Source: Pestalotiopsis fici W106-1
Lineage: Eukaryota > Ascomycota > Sordariomycetes > Amphisphaeriales > Sporocadaceae
NCBI RefSeq assembly: GCF_000516985.1
Contig: NW_006917092.1
Coordinates: 1,318,619 to 1,382,618, forward strand
Reading direction: 5' to 3'
Length of the DNA: 64,000 nt
Shown here: piece by piece, positions 1 through 11,456 of the stretch
Layout: each line of letters opens with the position of its first letter
Numbering within the stretch: position 1 is the first letter of the stretch
Program-made: the position numbers and the translations under genes
Notes under the pieces: model-generated
What the model was told of the DNA's origin: nothing
Seen by the model: only the letters and a program-made list of their open reading frames with translations
Database searches by the model: none

Positions 1-2
1 TT

Positions 3-230
3 GGCTTTTCCAAGCTGTCCAAGATTTCAAAGGCCAAGATGGGCATGACCTCAACGAGGAGGGACGACGATAATAATGGTTATATCACGCTCGAGAGTCT
101 CGAGGCTGGAAAGGGCGATTTCGATTCAAGTGTTTCCGTGTCCAGACCACCAAAAGCAGCCGTACCAGGTATCGTGGTCAGCGATGAATCCCATTGGGCT
201 ACCAAGGGAGGGTATAAGGATTCATTCTAG
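3..230 (+). CDS. 3' end of a truncated gene, probable cytoplasmic tail of a membrane protein
   Basis: The frame is open from base 3 of the window to the TAG at 228-230, giving about 75 residues with no start inside the window that must be used. The readable part begins with a basic Ser/Lys stretch (FSKLSKISKAK), then a Gly/Ser/Asp/Glu-rich, low-complexity tail ending KGGYKDSF. From memory this resembles the C-terminal cytoplasmic tail of SAT4/PTH11-type fungal rhodopsin-fold membrane proteins, but no transmembrane segment is inside the window, so the family is only a guess. It converges on the NmrA-like gene. It could also be a chance open frame. Confidence 0.45.
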   Translation, partial: GFSKLSKISKAKMGMTSTRRDDDNNGYITLESLEAGKGDFDSSVSVSRPPKAAVPGIVVSDESHWATKGGYKDSF

Positions 231-558
231 GAGCAATTCCACCCTTGCAATTACGGCTAGGCCTATTTGACTTCTGGCGTTTGGAAAAGGCGTCACACTT
301 TACGTTCTACGTGGACTTGAACGAATTTCATTATTCACATCCTGTACATATATCACAGAAATTGCCTCGCATTTTTATATGTCAGCTCACTATTAATTTC
401 TAGTAAATAATCGAGAGAGAATCATGAACCACTGCCCCCAATAAGATATGATTTGCAACACTCGAGGATAATGATTATTTAGGGAAAGTGTATTATGCAC
501 AAGTCGAAACGGCTAAATGATTCTCATCTGCTATACTGCGTAGTATTGATAAATAGAC
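231..558. other. intergenic, convergent 3' ends
   Basis: About 330 bases between the stop of the truncated + strand gene and the stop of the NmrA-like gene on the - strand. The sequence is AT-rich, as expected for two 3' UTRs. I see no ORF or repeat of note. Confidence 0.5.
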
Positions 559-1692
559 CTAAGACTCGAGCACGGATGACCAGTCTTCGCTTCGAATATA
601 CTCCTCCATTGTCGTCAAGGTTTTAGTAATGCCGAGCTAAGACATGGAGATGATTAGATTTGTCCAATCAAATAATGGTATCAGAATCAAGATTATGCTT
701 ACCTGTTCCGGCGTCACAACCTTTGGATCACCGCCAGTATGTCCAAACTTTTCAAAGTACGCATGCGAATCCCACAGCTCAGTGGAAAACGGCTCTGGGA
801 CAGACTGGAAAAAGTCTGCCTGGGGTACTTGCTTGAAACTTGCCTTTACACCATTGATGCGGCCCCAGAGCTCCAACCATTTCGGCCACGTCATGATCTC
901 CGAGGCGCCCAACAGATCCGTTCCCGCCGGCGCGTCCACGAGCGCCTTGACAAAGGCGCCCGTGTCCCGACGGGCCACGACAAAGGGAATATCGACGTTG
1001 GGCGCATGCGGCCGGAGCACGGCAAACGACCCATCGTCCTGCCGCTGGGGCGCCATGAGGGCCAGGGCCCGCCAGTTCTCGACATAGTGGCCAATCTGCA
1101 CCGTGGACATGCGCGCGGCCAGGTCGGGGAAGCGCTCGCGAATGACGCGTTCGACCTCGGCCTTGGAGTCGTAGTGCCAGAGGGACGTGATTTCTCCCTT
1201 GCTCCAGCGGGACGCGTGGCTCAGCGACGAGAGCACAAAGCGCTCCAGTGTCGCCATGACGGACGGAGACGTGGCGGCCGCCTCGGCCACGGCCACGTTC
1301 TGCGCCACCTCGACGTGGTAGGCGTGCTCGTTGACGCTGCGGCAGCCCGCGGGCAAGGGGGCCGCTCCCGGCTTGAGCGCGTCCAGCATGTTGACGAAGA
1401 AGTCCGTGTTGCAGAAGATCACGGCCGCGCCCTCGAGGGCCGGCGCCAGCGTCGCTTGGTTGTTGAAGTCGGCCTGGACCACCTCGACGCCCTTGGCCGC
1501 CATGGCCTGGGCGGTTTCGCTTTGTGGGTTTCGTGAGGTGCCGCGAACGCGCCAGCCGGGAAGCCTCAGGAATGTTTCGGCTACAGACGATCCCTATATC
1601 ATGGAATTAATCACAATGTTACCTGAAGCGCGGAAGAGTCATGCACATACCTGTGTGCCTGTGACACCAAAAACAACAATTAGCTTCGACAT
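559..1692 (-). CDS. NmrA-like family NAD(P)-binding protein
   Basis: Predicted 336 residues from three exons: 1692-1651, 1593-703 and 636-559, with introns 1594-1650 (57 nt) and 637-702 (66 nt). The short first exon supplies MSKLIVVFGVTGTQ, and joining it to the second exon completes a Rossmann motif, GVTGTQGSSV, at residues 9-18, followed by the NmrA-typical Arg-rich strand (WRVRGTSRNP). The last exon adds LGITKTLTTMEEY and ends at the TAG at 561-559. Without that splice the frame stops at 637. NmrA-like proteins are atypical short-chain dehydrogenases. Some sense NAD(P) redox state to control transcription factors and others are reductases, and sequence alone does not separate these roles. 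Expected in the cytosol or nucleus. A TATA-like element lies about 100 nt upstream. Confidence 0.88.
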
Positions 1693-3139
1693 TGTGTAAA
1701 TGGTCTAGAGGATGTTTGGTAAAAGTTAAATTGTTGGAGTGCCTGTTGTTAGTGATGGAACTTGATGGGGTCTTGTTCGATTCGACTGCTTATATATGCA
1801 ATATTTGTATGAGGCCAACTACCTGGCTATAGACTCGACTGGTCTATATTGCCTTCCTACATACCTAAAACGGATTTGCTTAGGCAATGTGATTGGATGA
1901 GGCGTCGACCCATGATCGGCCGAATAGTCTATCCGCTTTATGACCAATCATCATTTGTGGGGCAGTAACTTGATGGCACAGCTGGATTGAATCGATGAGT
2001 AGAAGTCGAATGTCTCTCAATGAGATGTGTAGGCTTGTGTTGGAATGGGCTCACAGATTGCTAGGATCGTACCTTTTTGGTACCCAGAGTCTACTCAGAT
2101 AGACGATCATGGTGGTCATAGCTGATTTATTCAGTGCAATCTTGTACAACATTCTATAATGAGTTTCTTGCGTAGGTATGGAATCATGGTACTCGAAATA
2201 CAATACTAGCCTTGATCCTCGATCCTGGGGGCAAGTTTCAATGATAACAATAACAATGATACCAACTGTCACTGACTCGTCCTTCCTAGGTAGCTGAGTA
2301 GTCTCTGAATGTGTATCTGCTTTCATCCACACACAACTCAACCGCCAGCGCTAGCGAGCTCCCCCAAAGTCGCATTCTTGATGGTGATCTCACATTGGCG
2401 CATGAGCACTGTGCATCAGATCAGTCGTACATCCCGTCATCGGATTACACCATTATCTTCAGTGCCGCAAATACCAGGGCAACTTTTGATTGTCAATCAA
2501 GATCATAACAATCAGGGGGAGAAAAGAAATGTCCAGCTTTCTCATCCATTTTCTTCTCCATCATTAGTCAACCTGGCAGTGAGAGACGGATAGATGCGCT
2601 AGTGAAATGTCCGTCAAATGTCCGAGCTGAGAGAAAAGTCCGACCTGTTAGCGGCTAGCCAGTGGCACTCAGTCCAACTTTATAGGGAGTATTCTTCTTT
2701 TCTATGCCGACTTGGAGAAAATCGGTGCCGTATCATCTCACAGGCAAAACTTTACCATGCACAATAGTAGGGAGGAATTTGTTGAGCGATAACGGCCATG
2801 CTCTATGATCAACCACTAGAGACAATCGCTGATATCGTACCTAGGCACACAACCTCATGCGCCATCTACAACTGAGTTCATCTTCTATCGAATTAAATAG
2901 ACACGTGCAGGCGTAATGTCGCAGAAACCTGTGGTAACAATATGTTCCGATCAAGATACGCTGCATGCTTTTGTTTTGCCCTCTTATGAGTTTCCTATCC
3001 TACACTACCTGTGCAAAGTTACAACTATCGACCCGGCTTGGATAGATTCTGGACAGCAGTGGCCCACTTCTGTTCGTCATTCCTATCTCACTGTTAGCTG
3101 AAAGTAACGACTGTTAATCGTGAACATCATGGTCAATCC
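1693..3139. other. intergenic region, no gene seen
   Basis: About 1.45 kb between the start of the NmrA-like gene and the 3' end of the golgin gene. It holds only short open frames (under 100 codons) that overlap each other on both strands and show no recognisable family. Apart from the TATA-like element near 1790, I see nothing to annotate. Confidence 0.5.
1790..1797 (-). promoter_or_regulatory. TATA-like element upstream of the NmrA-like gene
   Basis: Read on the - strand the sequence is TATATAAG, about 98 nt before the proposed ATG at 1692. That is a plausible distance for a fungal TATA box with a short 5' UTR. It is a motif match only. Confidence 0.35.
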
Positions 3140-6100
3140 TTACCGGTCAAAGCGGAGCAGTTTACCGAGCACGGGCACGAGCTGACTCCTGACCTTGTCA
3201 TCCTTGACCTCCAAAAATTGAAGCAAGATGGTTTTCAAGTATAGAGTGTCAACTGGTGGCTGTGCACCGCCAGTATTCACGGGTGTGCCTGATCGTGAAC
3301 TGTCGATGCTGCTTCTGCTGCTATTCGCGGGTCCGGCACCGGCAAGCCTTCCTTGGGCAGTCTTGAGCTCCTTGTTCAGCTTTTCATATCGTGATCGTGC
3401 ATCGTCAAGCAGCTTCCTGAGATCTGCCTTTTGCTTTTCGGCTTCTCTGACCTGTGTTTCCGAGTTGTCCAGTGCAGACCGTAGATTTGATACCGCAGAA
3501 CGCATATCCTCCACCTCGGCACTGGCCTTTTGCTCGACCTCCTCAAGCTCTTCTCGGCGTCGCCGCCACTCGTTCTCTCGCGTTTCGAGCTGTTCTTTTT
3601 CGGAAGCCAAAGTCTTGACATCTCTCTCCAGCTCGCGAACCTTTGATTTGAGCTCCTCGGCCTCCCTTGCTCTACGGCGTGCCAAAGTAGATGACTCATC
3701 CTCAATGCGGTCTCGCTCTTCGACTGCAGCCTCCATTCGGGACCGCATTTCGCGGACCTTGGCGTCTGCGCGGGAGTCGACCTCATTGATCATGCGGCGC
3801 ATCGTTTCGCCCTCTCGTGTACGTTCTTGCAGATGTTTCTGCACCTCTGCAAGCTCCTCCTCGAGACTCTCGGCTTGACTTCTCGATTCCTTGAGCTGTG
3901 TGCTGAGCTCAGATGTTTGATCACGCATCGTTCCGAGCAAGCCCTGGACCGAGTTGTATTGTGCTGCCTTCAGCTCCGCTTGTTCTTTGAGGCTGTCACG
4001 TTCCTTGCTCAGCTTCTCCAGTTGATCCTCTAGAGCCTTGATCTTTGGCTTGACGTTGTTGAGTTCAGACTGCAAGGATTCGAGCTCTCGAGCCGTCTTT
4101 TCAGCTTTGGCTGAGATTTCTATCTTTTCGGCCTCGCTGCGTCTAAAGTCCCTGCCAGCAACACGTTTTTCGTCCTCCAACTTGGCTCGGGTCTTTGCCT
4201 CGATAGATAGGCGGTCATTGAGGTTGCGCATTTCGCCTTCTCTCTCGGATGCCACGCGCTGTAGGCGAGTGACTTCTGCCTTCAGCTCCTTTTCCCTCTT
4301 CTCCAAGTTTCGAATCTCTGTCTGCTTAGATGCAAGCTCCTCTTTGGTCGTCTTCAGCGTGGCTGAGTCCTGACGCAATGACTTGAGTTCAGGCTGTGCC
4401 TTTTGAAGGACCTCACGGAGGTCAGTCAGATCCTTATACCGGGTTTGGGCCAGCTGCTGTGCAGCACCGAGATCGGAGGTCAGAGTTTGAGACTTTGTCT
4501 TGAGTTCATCATACTCGTTCTTGAGGGCATCCAACTCGGACTGCACCTTTGAACTTGACTCGGCATTGGACGTGAATGAGGCGACCTCGACTTCCAGCTC
4601 CTTGATGCGTTCTTTGAGCGTAGCCTTTTCAGACTCAAGCTCCTTGATCTTCTGCATGGCATCAGTGTGATTGCCGCCAATCTCAAGAAGCGAATCTTGC
4701 ACGGTCTCAAGCTCTTCGCGGAGGTCCTCTTCCGTCTTTCGCTGCACCGATAATTTCTCAATCCGAGTGTCCTTCTCGGCAATCTCAGCCTTGAGCTTTG
4801 TAATTTCCTCGCGCAGTTCAGAGGCTTCAGGTATTTCTGTAGTTGCTACCGTCGGCGTGGCCGGTGCTGTCTCGGTAGCGGCAGGTTCGCCCGTCGCAGC
4901 AGTAGCGGTAGCGGCGGCCCCCTTCTTCTTCTTTTTGTTGTTTTTCTTCTTAGAACCACCTGTTGCTGTAGCGGCTGCCGGGGCGTCTGTCTTATCTGAC
5001 GGCGCAGGCGGAACAAGACTTGGAGAAGGAGGCACGTCCTGGAGCTGCTTGTTTAGTTTCTCAATCTTGTCCAGATCTTCAGTCTTTGACTTCTTCAAAG
5101 AGTCAATCTCGGAAGTCAGGTCCTCAATCTTCTTCTGTAACTCTCGCAGTTGAGACGCGGCCTTGGTCTTGTCGTCTTTGGCTGCCTTTAGTGCGTTTTG
5201 GTGCTCTTTCGCTGTATCAGCCGTGGAAGTTTTTTCTTTCTCCAAGCTGCTCTCGACCTCACGCAACTGAGACTGTGCTTGCTCCAGTTTCTGGGTCAAA
5301 CTCTCAATCTCACTCACTCGGGCGTCCAGTTGGGTCTGCAACGAAGTCTGAACAGCAGATGTATCCTTGGCCTCGTTTAACTCACGGGTCGCCTTCTCCA
5401 GGCTCTCGACAAGGCCAGCACTGTTCTCTTTGGCGACTGCGAGCTCATCCTTCAAGTTGCCAATTTCGGATTTAAGCTTTGCCATCTCCTCGGACTTGGA
5501 GGTAAGCTCGGCTTGTAGTTGGGGAATTTCATCCTCGTAGGAGAACATGTCCTCGCCCACATCCGCATTCTCGTTCGACTGAACAGGTGGTTTGACTGCT
5601 GGTGACGGAACTTCTTTGGACCCTGCCTCATCTTTGGCTTTAGTGGCGCTGTCGGTCTGCAGAGTTTCTTCCGGTTTGGTGGCCTTGAGCGCAGCCAACT
5701 GCTCCTTGAGCGCTAAGAGTTCCTTATCCGCATCTTCTGCGTTTTTCTTAAAACTATCCCTTTCGGCCGAAACTCGCTTGAATTCGTCCCTAACCATATC
5801 GCGTTGCAAGTTCTGGTTATTAATGTATTCAATAAGGGCAGCAGGGTCCTTGATGGTTGTAAGTGGCGTGTTCTCACGGAGGGCCCGCTCGAATGGCTCT
5901 ATTGAAGTGGCACGTCCATGCGCAATACGGTAGGAACGTAAAAGCTCTGTCGCACAATGGATTAGTTTCGAGTTTTCTCCAGCAAGCAAAGGCACATGTC
6001 ATTGTATGGACATGACATACCAGGGTAGGTCTTCTCCAGCTTCTCCAGCTTTCGTAGCCTTGTCTTGACCTCCAACGGCAGCTCGGCAGGAGCAGGGGCA

Positions 6101-6513
6101 GCCTCCTGTTTGCCGTCTTTCTCATTGGGTGCGGCAGACGCATCTTCCGTCTTTTCCCTGACCTGACTGTCGCCCTCCGTGCTCTTCTTCTCTGCGCTCA
6201 AGCCTTCGGTCGAGCCGTTCTTTTCGGAATCACCTAGTGGCTGCTCGACAAGAGTTTTGGCCTCTGCTTCCTCCTCGTCCAAGGCAAAGGCAGCCTCAAA
6301 GACGGCAGGATCCGTGTTAGGCAGACTGTCGCCGTTGGCGGCATCTTGTCCAGGCTTCTTGGCCCTCCGCTTCGCTGGTGAGTCCTTGGCGCTGTTGGAC
6401 CTCGAAAGAGAGCGCTGGCGATTACCAGAGGGGGATACAGTCCGCTGTTCGCTTTGGCGAGCCTGCTCCTCGGCAATCGTCCTATCAATTGCGCTCTTGA
6501 ACCTTTGGAACAT
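3140..6513 (-). CDS. IMH1: GRIP-domain golgin (IMH1-type coiled-coil tether)
   Basis: Predicted 1099 residues in two exons, 6513-6021 and 5946-3140. The 74-nt intron (5947-6020) has a GTATGT donor and a CTAAT branch point, and splicing gives KTYPELLRSYR. The N-terminus (MFQRFKSAIDRTIAEEQ) is followed by a charged, Ser-rich disordered region to about residue 130. Coiled coil with Glu/Lys/Leu heptads then runs from about 190 to 1030, broken by a Thr/Ala/Pro and poly-Lys insert near 490-540. The last 50 residues are a GRIP domain, recognised by VDTLYLKTILLQFLE with its conserved Tyr. GRIP golgins bind the Arl1 GTPase on trans-Golgi membranes and capture endosome-derived vesicles. The start was chosen because it begins the conserved MFQRFK sequence. 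An in-frame upstream ATG at 6762 leads through unconserved sequence. Confidence 0.92.
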
Positions 6514-7949
6514 GGTGGGCGAGTAATGTATCGAATTTGCTAGCCAGAGCGGTAAGAAATGTGTCCCGTAGCCATGCGCACTCCAGGCGATCAAAGGTGG
6601 CTCTCGGTGTCGGGGATTGTGGATGCTCTCTGTCTCGCTCGAGTTCGAACCGGTGAGATTCGCGCAATGGTGGCAGCGGCGGCGGCGCAAATGCAAGTGC
6701 AACGAAGAATAGCAATGCGGTAACAAAGCGAAGCTGGAATCGACCGAGGACACTGCTGCCAAAAAGAAAACTATAATATTGTTTACTACTAAGTAGAAGA
6801 GAAAATAATGCCAACGTTGCCCTTCAGCTCGGCTTGCTTGTCCTGGTCAATGTTCAAAGTCGGAGCCAACGATTGGAGCTCCCGCCAAGACCAGCCAGGT
6901 GTTCGCTCTGTTTTAGTTGGGCCTTGCACTTTTGAACGGCACCGACGGCTACCAGACCCCTGCCAAAGTCACCTACTGGTATGTACTCTGTAGCATCCCC
7001 ACAGCCGTGCGGCTCGTGGATTGCCAAGGGTCTTCTGGTGCCCTGGTTCAAGGTACCTACAAGCTGGCAATTCATTTTGTATTCAAGGGCAACATTCGTA
7101 CAGGTGCGGGTATAAAATCTATATTTTTTAACATATATTTTCGATACAGTGGGAAAGAATTGCCGAGCTCGAAGTTTGTACACTTACAGCCTTCTCTTGC
7201 TCATGAATCAGTAGACCTCGTATGAAGCCTAAAAGCAAAGTCGTATGCATCCATTGCAACGAGTTGTTGGCAAGATCTTGTGTGTCTCAAGGTACTCATA
7301 TCTTTTGGTGAGGAATATCAAGGTAAAATTTAGGTTCAGCAGAAAATTCTCAATTGTCTGAGAATATTGTTTTGCAGTCTGGCCGCTCGCTCAGCATTGT
7401 AAGAAGATCAGACGCTGTCGTCTTCAGGCTGGGGCCCGTGCATCAACGCCGCTGGTCGGGACGCCATGTGAAATGGAGCAAGCGTCGTCTTGTCTTTGGT
7501 TGCGAACCCAGCCAGGTAATAAAGCTACGAGATGGCCCTTGCCGAAAATGAAACCCAAGGTGACCTTACCAGACCACTAATAAGGAGCCTAGGCTCAGCG
7601 ATGCCTGCAGGCTAGGTACCCTCAGGCTTCAGCTACAGGTCCGCTAGCTGTCCTTTTATCGACAAGGTCTTCTGCCAGCTGCGTTACCATGTCGTCACTG
7701 CTTTTCCCACCCGTGCCCTGGCGATGGGGACACACGACATTACGTTTGATTGACTTGCACCTGCGTAGCTAAAAACCCCCTAACAGCTTCAACATTGACC
7801 ACAAGGACGAGAGCGACTTGCTTGCACTGCTATCGCTCGTCTACATTTGCGCGATCCCTTTGAGCATTTCCTTGATCAATTTTGCCCGACGCCCAACACA
7901 TCGCGAATCATGCGCTCGTAGCACAAATACGTATTTTGTTTCCCTCATC
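6514..7949. promoter_or_regulatory. divergent upstream region shared by golgin and lunapark genes
   Basis: About 1.4 kb separates the two divergent starts. It contains only short overlapping open frames, none resembling a known protein. It must hold both promoters and 5' UTRs. I could not pick a specific TATA box or transcription-factor site with confidence. Confidence 0.45.
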
Positions 7950-9177
7950 ATGGTCTCTTTCTGGCCCTTCAAGGCAAGTCGCACGTCTTTTCCCACGTCT
8001 GTCACTGTTGGCGCAAGGCTTGCTTCCAGCTTCTAAAAGATACCGTCGTCTGACTCATATGCTGTACCAGGGCGACGACTCTTCGCCGGCCTCGTTCGAG
8101 AAATCTCTTTCCACGCTTTCCAAGAAGATCGGGGCGACGCAACTGCAACTAGACAAGCAGCGCTCCAGCTCCCGACGGGTCAAGTTTCTAGGTACCCTGT
8201 ATCTGAGTATCGCCTACCTCATCTACGCGATCGTCTTGCTACTGGTGGTTGGCCAGAAGAATCTGGGTCCTTGGGACTGGACTGGGTTGGCTGGTGGCCC
8301 CGTGGTCCTATATGTCTACCGAACATTGAGCGATGCCTACTTCACTTTCCGCGTCGACAAGCTTGAGGAGAAACTCAAGTATCAGCAAACTGAACGAGCC
8401 AAAATCATTCAGAAGCTGAAGGATGCCACCAAATATGACACTACGCTCGAGCTATTGGAGAAGTATGGCGGCGAGAAGCCCAAGCCCAAACGCACCAAGT
8501 CGCAACAACTCGGCGATGGTGACGAGCCTGGACAGAAGGGACAGCAAAAGAACAAAATGGGAGGGCCGCAGGGCATGAGTCCAGGCGGTAGACTAAACAT
8601 CCCTCCCCCACCCACGGCCAACATTCAACGACCACCGTCCGCTGCTGGCCCGCCGCAAACTCAACAGCTTCAAGGTCCATATCCTCCGCCGTCGCGCCCG
8701 CAATCTTCTTCGAACGGCCCTCACGACTTCTCTGCCAGCTTTGCTCCCAACGCTGAAGAAATGCCTCCGTCTTACCACCAATACGACTTCAACACTGGCC
8801 CGCCAACGTGGTATGATCGCGTACTCGACCTGATGATGGGTGAAGATGAGACAGCCCCCAAGAACCGCATTGTGCTTATCTGCCAAAGATGTCGCCTTGT
8901 GAATGGCCAGGCTCCTCCAGGCACCAAGAGCTTAGCCGACGTGGGCCAGTGGAAGTGCATGGGCTGCGGCACTATGAATGGCGAGATGGATGAGGGAAAG
9001 AAGATTATTCAAGACGTGCTTGGTCAAAGTCAGGGAGATCACGTGGATGAGCAGAGCAGTGCAGCCAGCGAAATCGATGTCGAGTCAGACACGGCCGAAT
9101 CAAATGAAAGGGATGCTGCCAAGGAGGTCAAGGCAGTTCGGAGGTCTGGCAGAAATAAGTCGCAAATGGTTCCGTAA
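7950..9177 (+). CDS. LNP1: lunapark-family ER junction protein
   Basis: Predicted 376 residues. Exon 1 (7950-7973) encodes MVSFWPFK and exon 2 runs 8071-9177. The 97-nt intron (7974-8070) has a GC donor (AAG|gcaagt) and a normal CAG acceptor, and it gives the family-typical start MVSFWPFKGDDSSPASFEK. Two hydrophobic segments follow at about residues 48-66 and 75-93, a coiled coil after them, and then a Pro/Gln-rich linker. A C4 zinc ribbon has Cys279, Cys282, Cys304 and Cys307 (CQRC...CMGC). Lunapark proteins sit at three-way junctions of the tubular ER and stabilise them. The zinc ribbon supports oligomerisation. The tail is acidic and then basic. Divergent from the golgin gene. Confidence 0.93.
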
Positions 9178-10005
9178 GCGTAAACAGTTACTATGGAGCT
9201 CTTGCCGTAATTTCTGCTGCTTCAGGAAATACACACGCGTTCTCGTTCGACGGCTGATATTGTGTAGAACTTTCTCATGTTCATGCATACTGTTGGTAGC
9301 CAGTCTTCAGCCGCCTCAGGAAATTTCGAAATTCACAGATGCTTGGCGAACCTTGCATGTTTCCTAGAGCCGGCGGTAAGGTAGCATAGCAGGCTGAATG
9401 GTTCCATGTTCCTGGGATTTCTGTCAGATGGGTAGAAGGAACGGGAAGACTCTGCGGGCGGTCAGCCGCTTTGCAAGCGGCCTCTATATGATTGGTCATG
9501 GGTTTGATAAACATGGCACAGCCATCCGGCAAAATGAGGCAGAATACAAAGGATCGCCGAGAAGAGGATTTAGGCCGATCGATCGGGCCGTTTGGATACA
9601 AAATTCTGTCATGGGGTATCGTGATAGGATTTGCAAATTACGAGATGAGCTGGTTATACTAGGAATAGAAAACCTGACCAAGTAGCCTCGCTGGGATCTG
9701 ACCTCCACATCTCGTCTCTTCCTTGTCGTCTCCGCTACTTTACGATGGTCTGTTATGAAGTTCATTCAGGTCATAGTCTAGCGGATAGGCTTTGCTGTAC
9801 TGGACAATGTTATCAATTGAGTTTCTAAATGGACGTCCAAAAAGCGAGTGATGACTGTAAATGTGCTACCGACTGGACGCATATATCTAGCTAGCGATGG
9901 TCTACTGTGGATCGAGCTCAAATGCTCTTTTCTCTTGGGTCTTCCCCATTCGAGAATATTTGAGCGTCAGGTTTTCTTCTTTTCTATTCCTCATATTTAT
10001 TACAT
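9178..10005. other. intergenic, convergent 3' ends
   Basis: About 830 bases between the lunapark stop and the oxygenase stop. Short open frames on both strands mirror each other and look like chance. Nothing else seen. Confidence 0.5.
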
Positions 10006-11307
10006 TTACGAGAACAGAGAGACAATCCTCTTGTTGTTAAAGTCCCAGGCTGTGACGTCCTCATATTTGCATGGCCTGGCCTCGCTGACAAACTCCTTGA
10101 GTGGGAGGAGCGACGCCGCCCTATTGGGCTTGCCAAAATAGGCAATAGAATACCGCTCTGGAATGACCTTGTCGCCATCCCCGGCCTGGACGGAGGGCGG
10201 GTAAGTGACGCGGTGGCAGGCCGCCCGGAAGGTATCGTTAGTAAGGCGCTGGAGCGAGTCGCCGATATTGATAATAATATCAGTCGGCGCCGACGAAATC
10301 ACGTCGTGAAAGGTGCCGTACTGGTCCTGGTTCTCGACCTGCAGCCCTCCCGTCGAGTCCTGGAACAGCAGCGTTATGGTGCCAAAGTCGGTGTGCTCGG
10401 CGATGCGGGTCGAGGTGCCGTCGGCCAGCGTCGATGCCGGGATCGCCGGGTAGTGCAAGAGCCGGAACTCGTTTTCTGCCCGATTGTGTAGCGTTCGCAT
10501 GTGCTCCTCGGACACGCCGAGCGCCAGGGAAATGGCCGAGATGATGTCCAACTCTGCCTTGAATGCCTCGTCGTAGAAGCTTTCCATGAAGGATCGGAAT
10601 CCGGGAAGACACTCTTCTGGCACCCACTACAACAACAACAACATATGTTAACAATTGCCTACTTGGATAGATAAATGAGTTTGAAGCAGCTCTTTTGAGC
10701 AGTTTGTCTGAGTCTGCTCTTTTGCAGCACCACTATGGGCAATGCTTGCTCATGAGACAACCTAGAAAAGGAGAGAAATAACATCGGAAGTTGCTTACTA
10801 CATTGTCCACCAGCGGATCGTTTGCGGCTCCCATGTCATATGTTTCCTGGATAGACCATGTCAGAACACACAAGCCCAATAGAGGAAGAAATACACTCAA
10901 ACATACCTTGACGTCCTTTGTCGTTCCTGGGCCATAGCCATCGCCCTTTCCGAACCCGCTAATTGCGGCAATATTTTCCTGCCCAACATAACTGTAGCCA
11001 CGATTCGGGTTGGCTTGTGGCGGATGCTTTGCCTTCATTTTATCTTCGAGCGACAGGTTGAAAAACTGGCGCGTCTAGAATCTCAGAAGTTAGTACAAAG
11101 AACACCAGACGAGCGAGGCAAGAAAAAGCTGCTCACCATGGCAAAACACTTGTGGATCATGTCGGCGGGTATTCTGTGGTTTTGAATCTTGATGCACCCC
11201 TTTTGCTTGAGTAGAGTGACGAGAGTGTCGCAGAAAGACTGCTTCTCCTCTGGTGTGCCATAGAATAGCGCCATGTTGACGGTGTCTGCATCTACTTGGG
11301 CAGCCAT
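10006..11307 (-). CDS. 2-oxoglutarate/Fe(II)-dependent oxygenase, isopenicillin N synthase-like
   Basis: Predicted 335 residues from four exons: 11307-11137, 11074-10907, 10846-10799 and 10626-10006. Introns are 62, 60 and 172 nt, and the first three exons join in phase 0. The N-terminal half has the DIOX_N pattern (GCIKIQNHRIPADMIHK; TRQFFNLSLEDKMKAK). The C-terminal half has the jelly-roll iron site: His and Asp in EHTDFGT, a distal His in AACHRVTYPP, and the 2-oxoglutarate-binding Arg in ERYSIAYF. Enzymes of this superfamily hydroxylate, desaturate or cyclise small molecules using O2 and 2-oxoglutarate. The substrate here cannot be read from sequence. No other biosynthetic genes lie beside it. 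The 172-nt third intron is long for this window, and that junction is the least certain. Confidence 0.87.
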
Positions 11308-11449
11308 TTTGATATATAGATTTTGTGTAGGTAAAGTGTATGAATGGTCGGCAAAGCCAGATGAAATATTCCGATCTTTCTTTTGTGGTTTTTGTTTTCT
11401 TTGTCGATAATGTTTTGTTTGAGCCATATCCATTGCGAGAGAGGTCGGA

Positions 11450-11456
11450 TTTTATA
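11450..11456 (-). promoter_or_regulatory. TATA box candidate for the oxygenase gene
   Basis: TATAAAA read on the - strand, about 145 nt upstream of the ATG at 11307. It is a close match to the consensus at a plausible distance and is supported by motif only. Confidence 0.35.
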
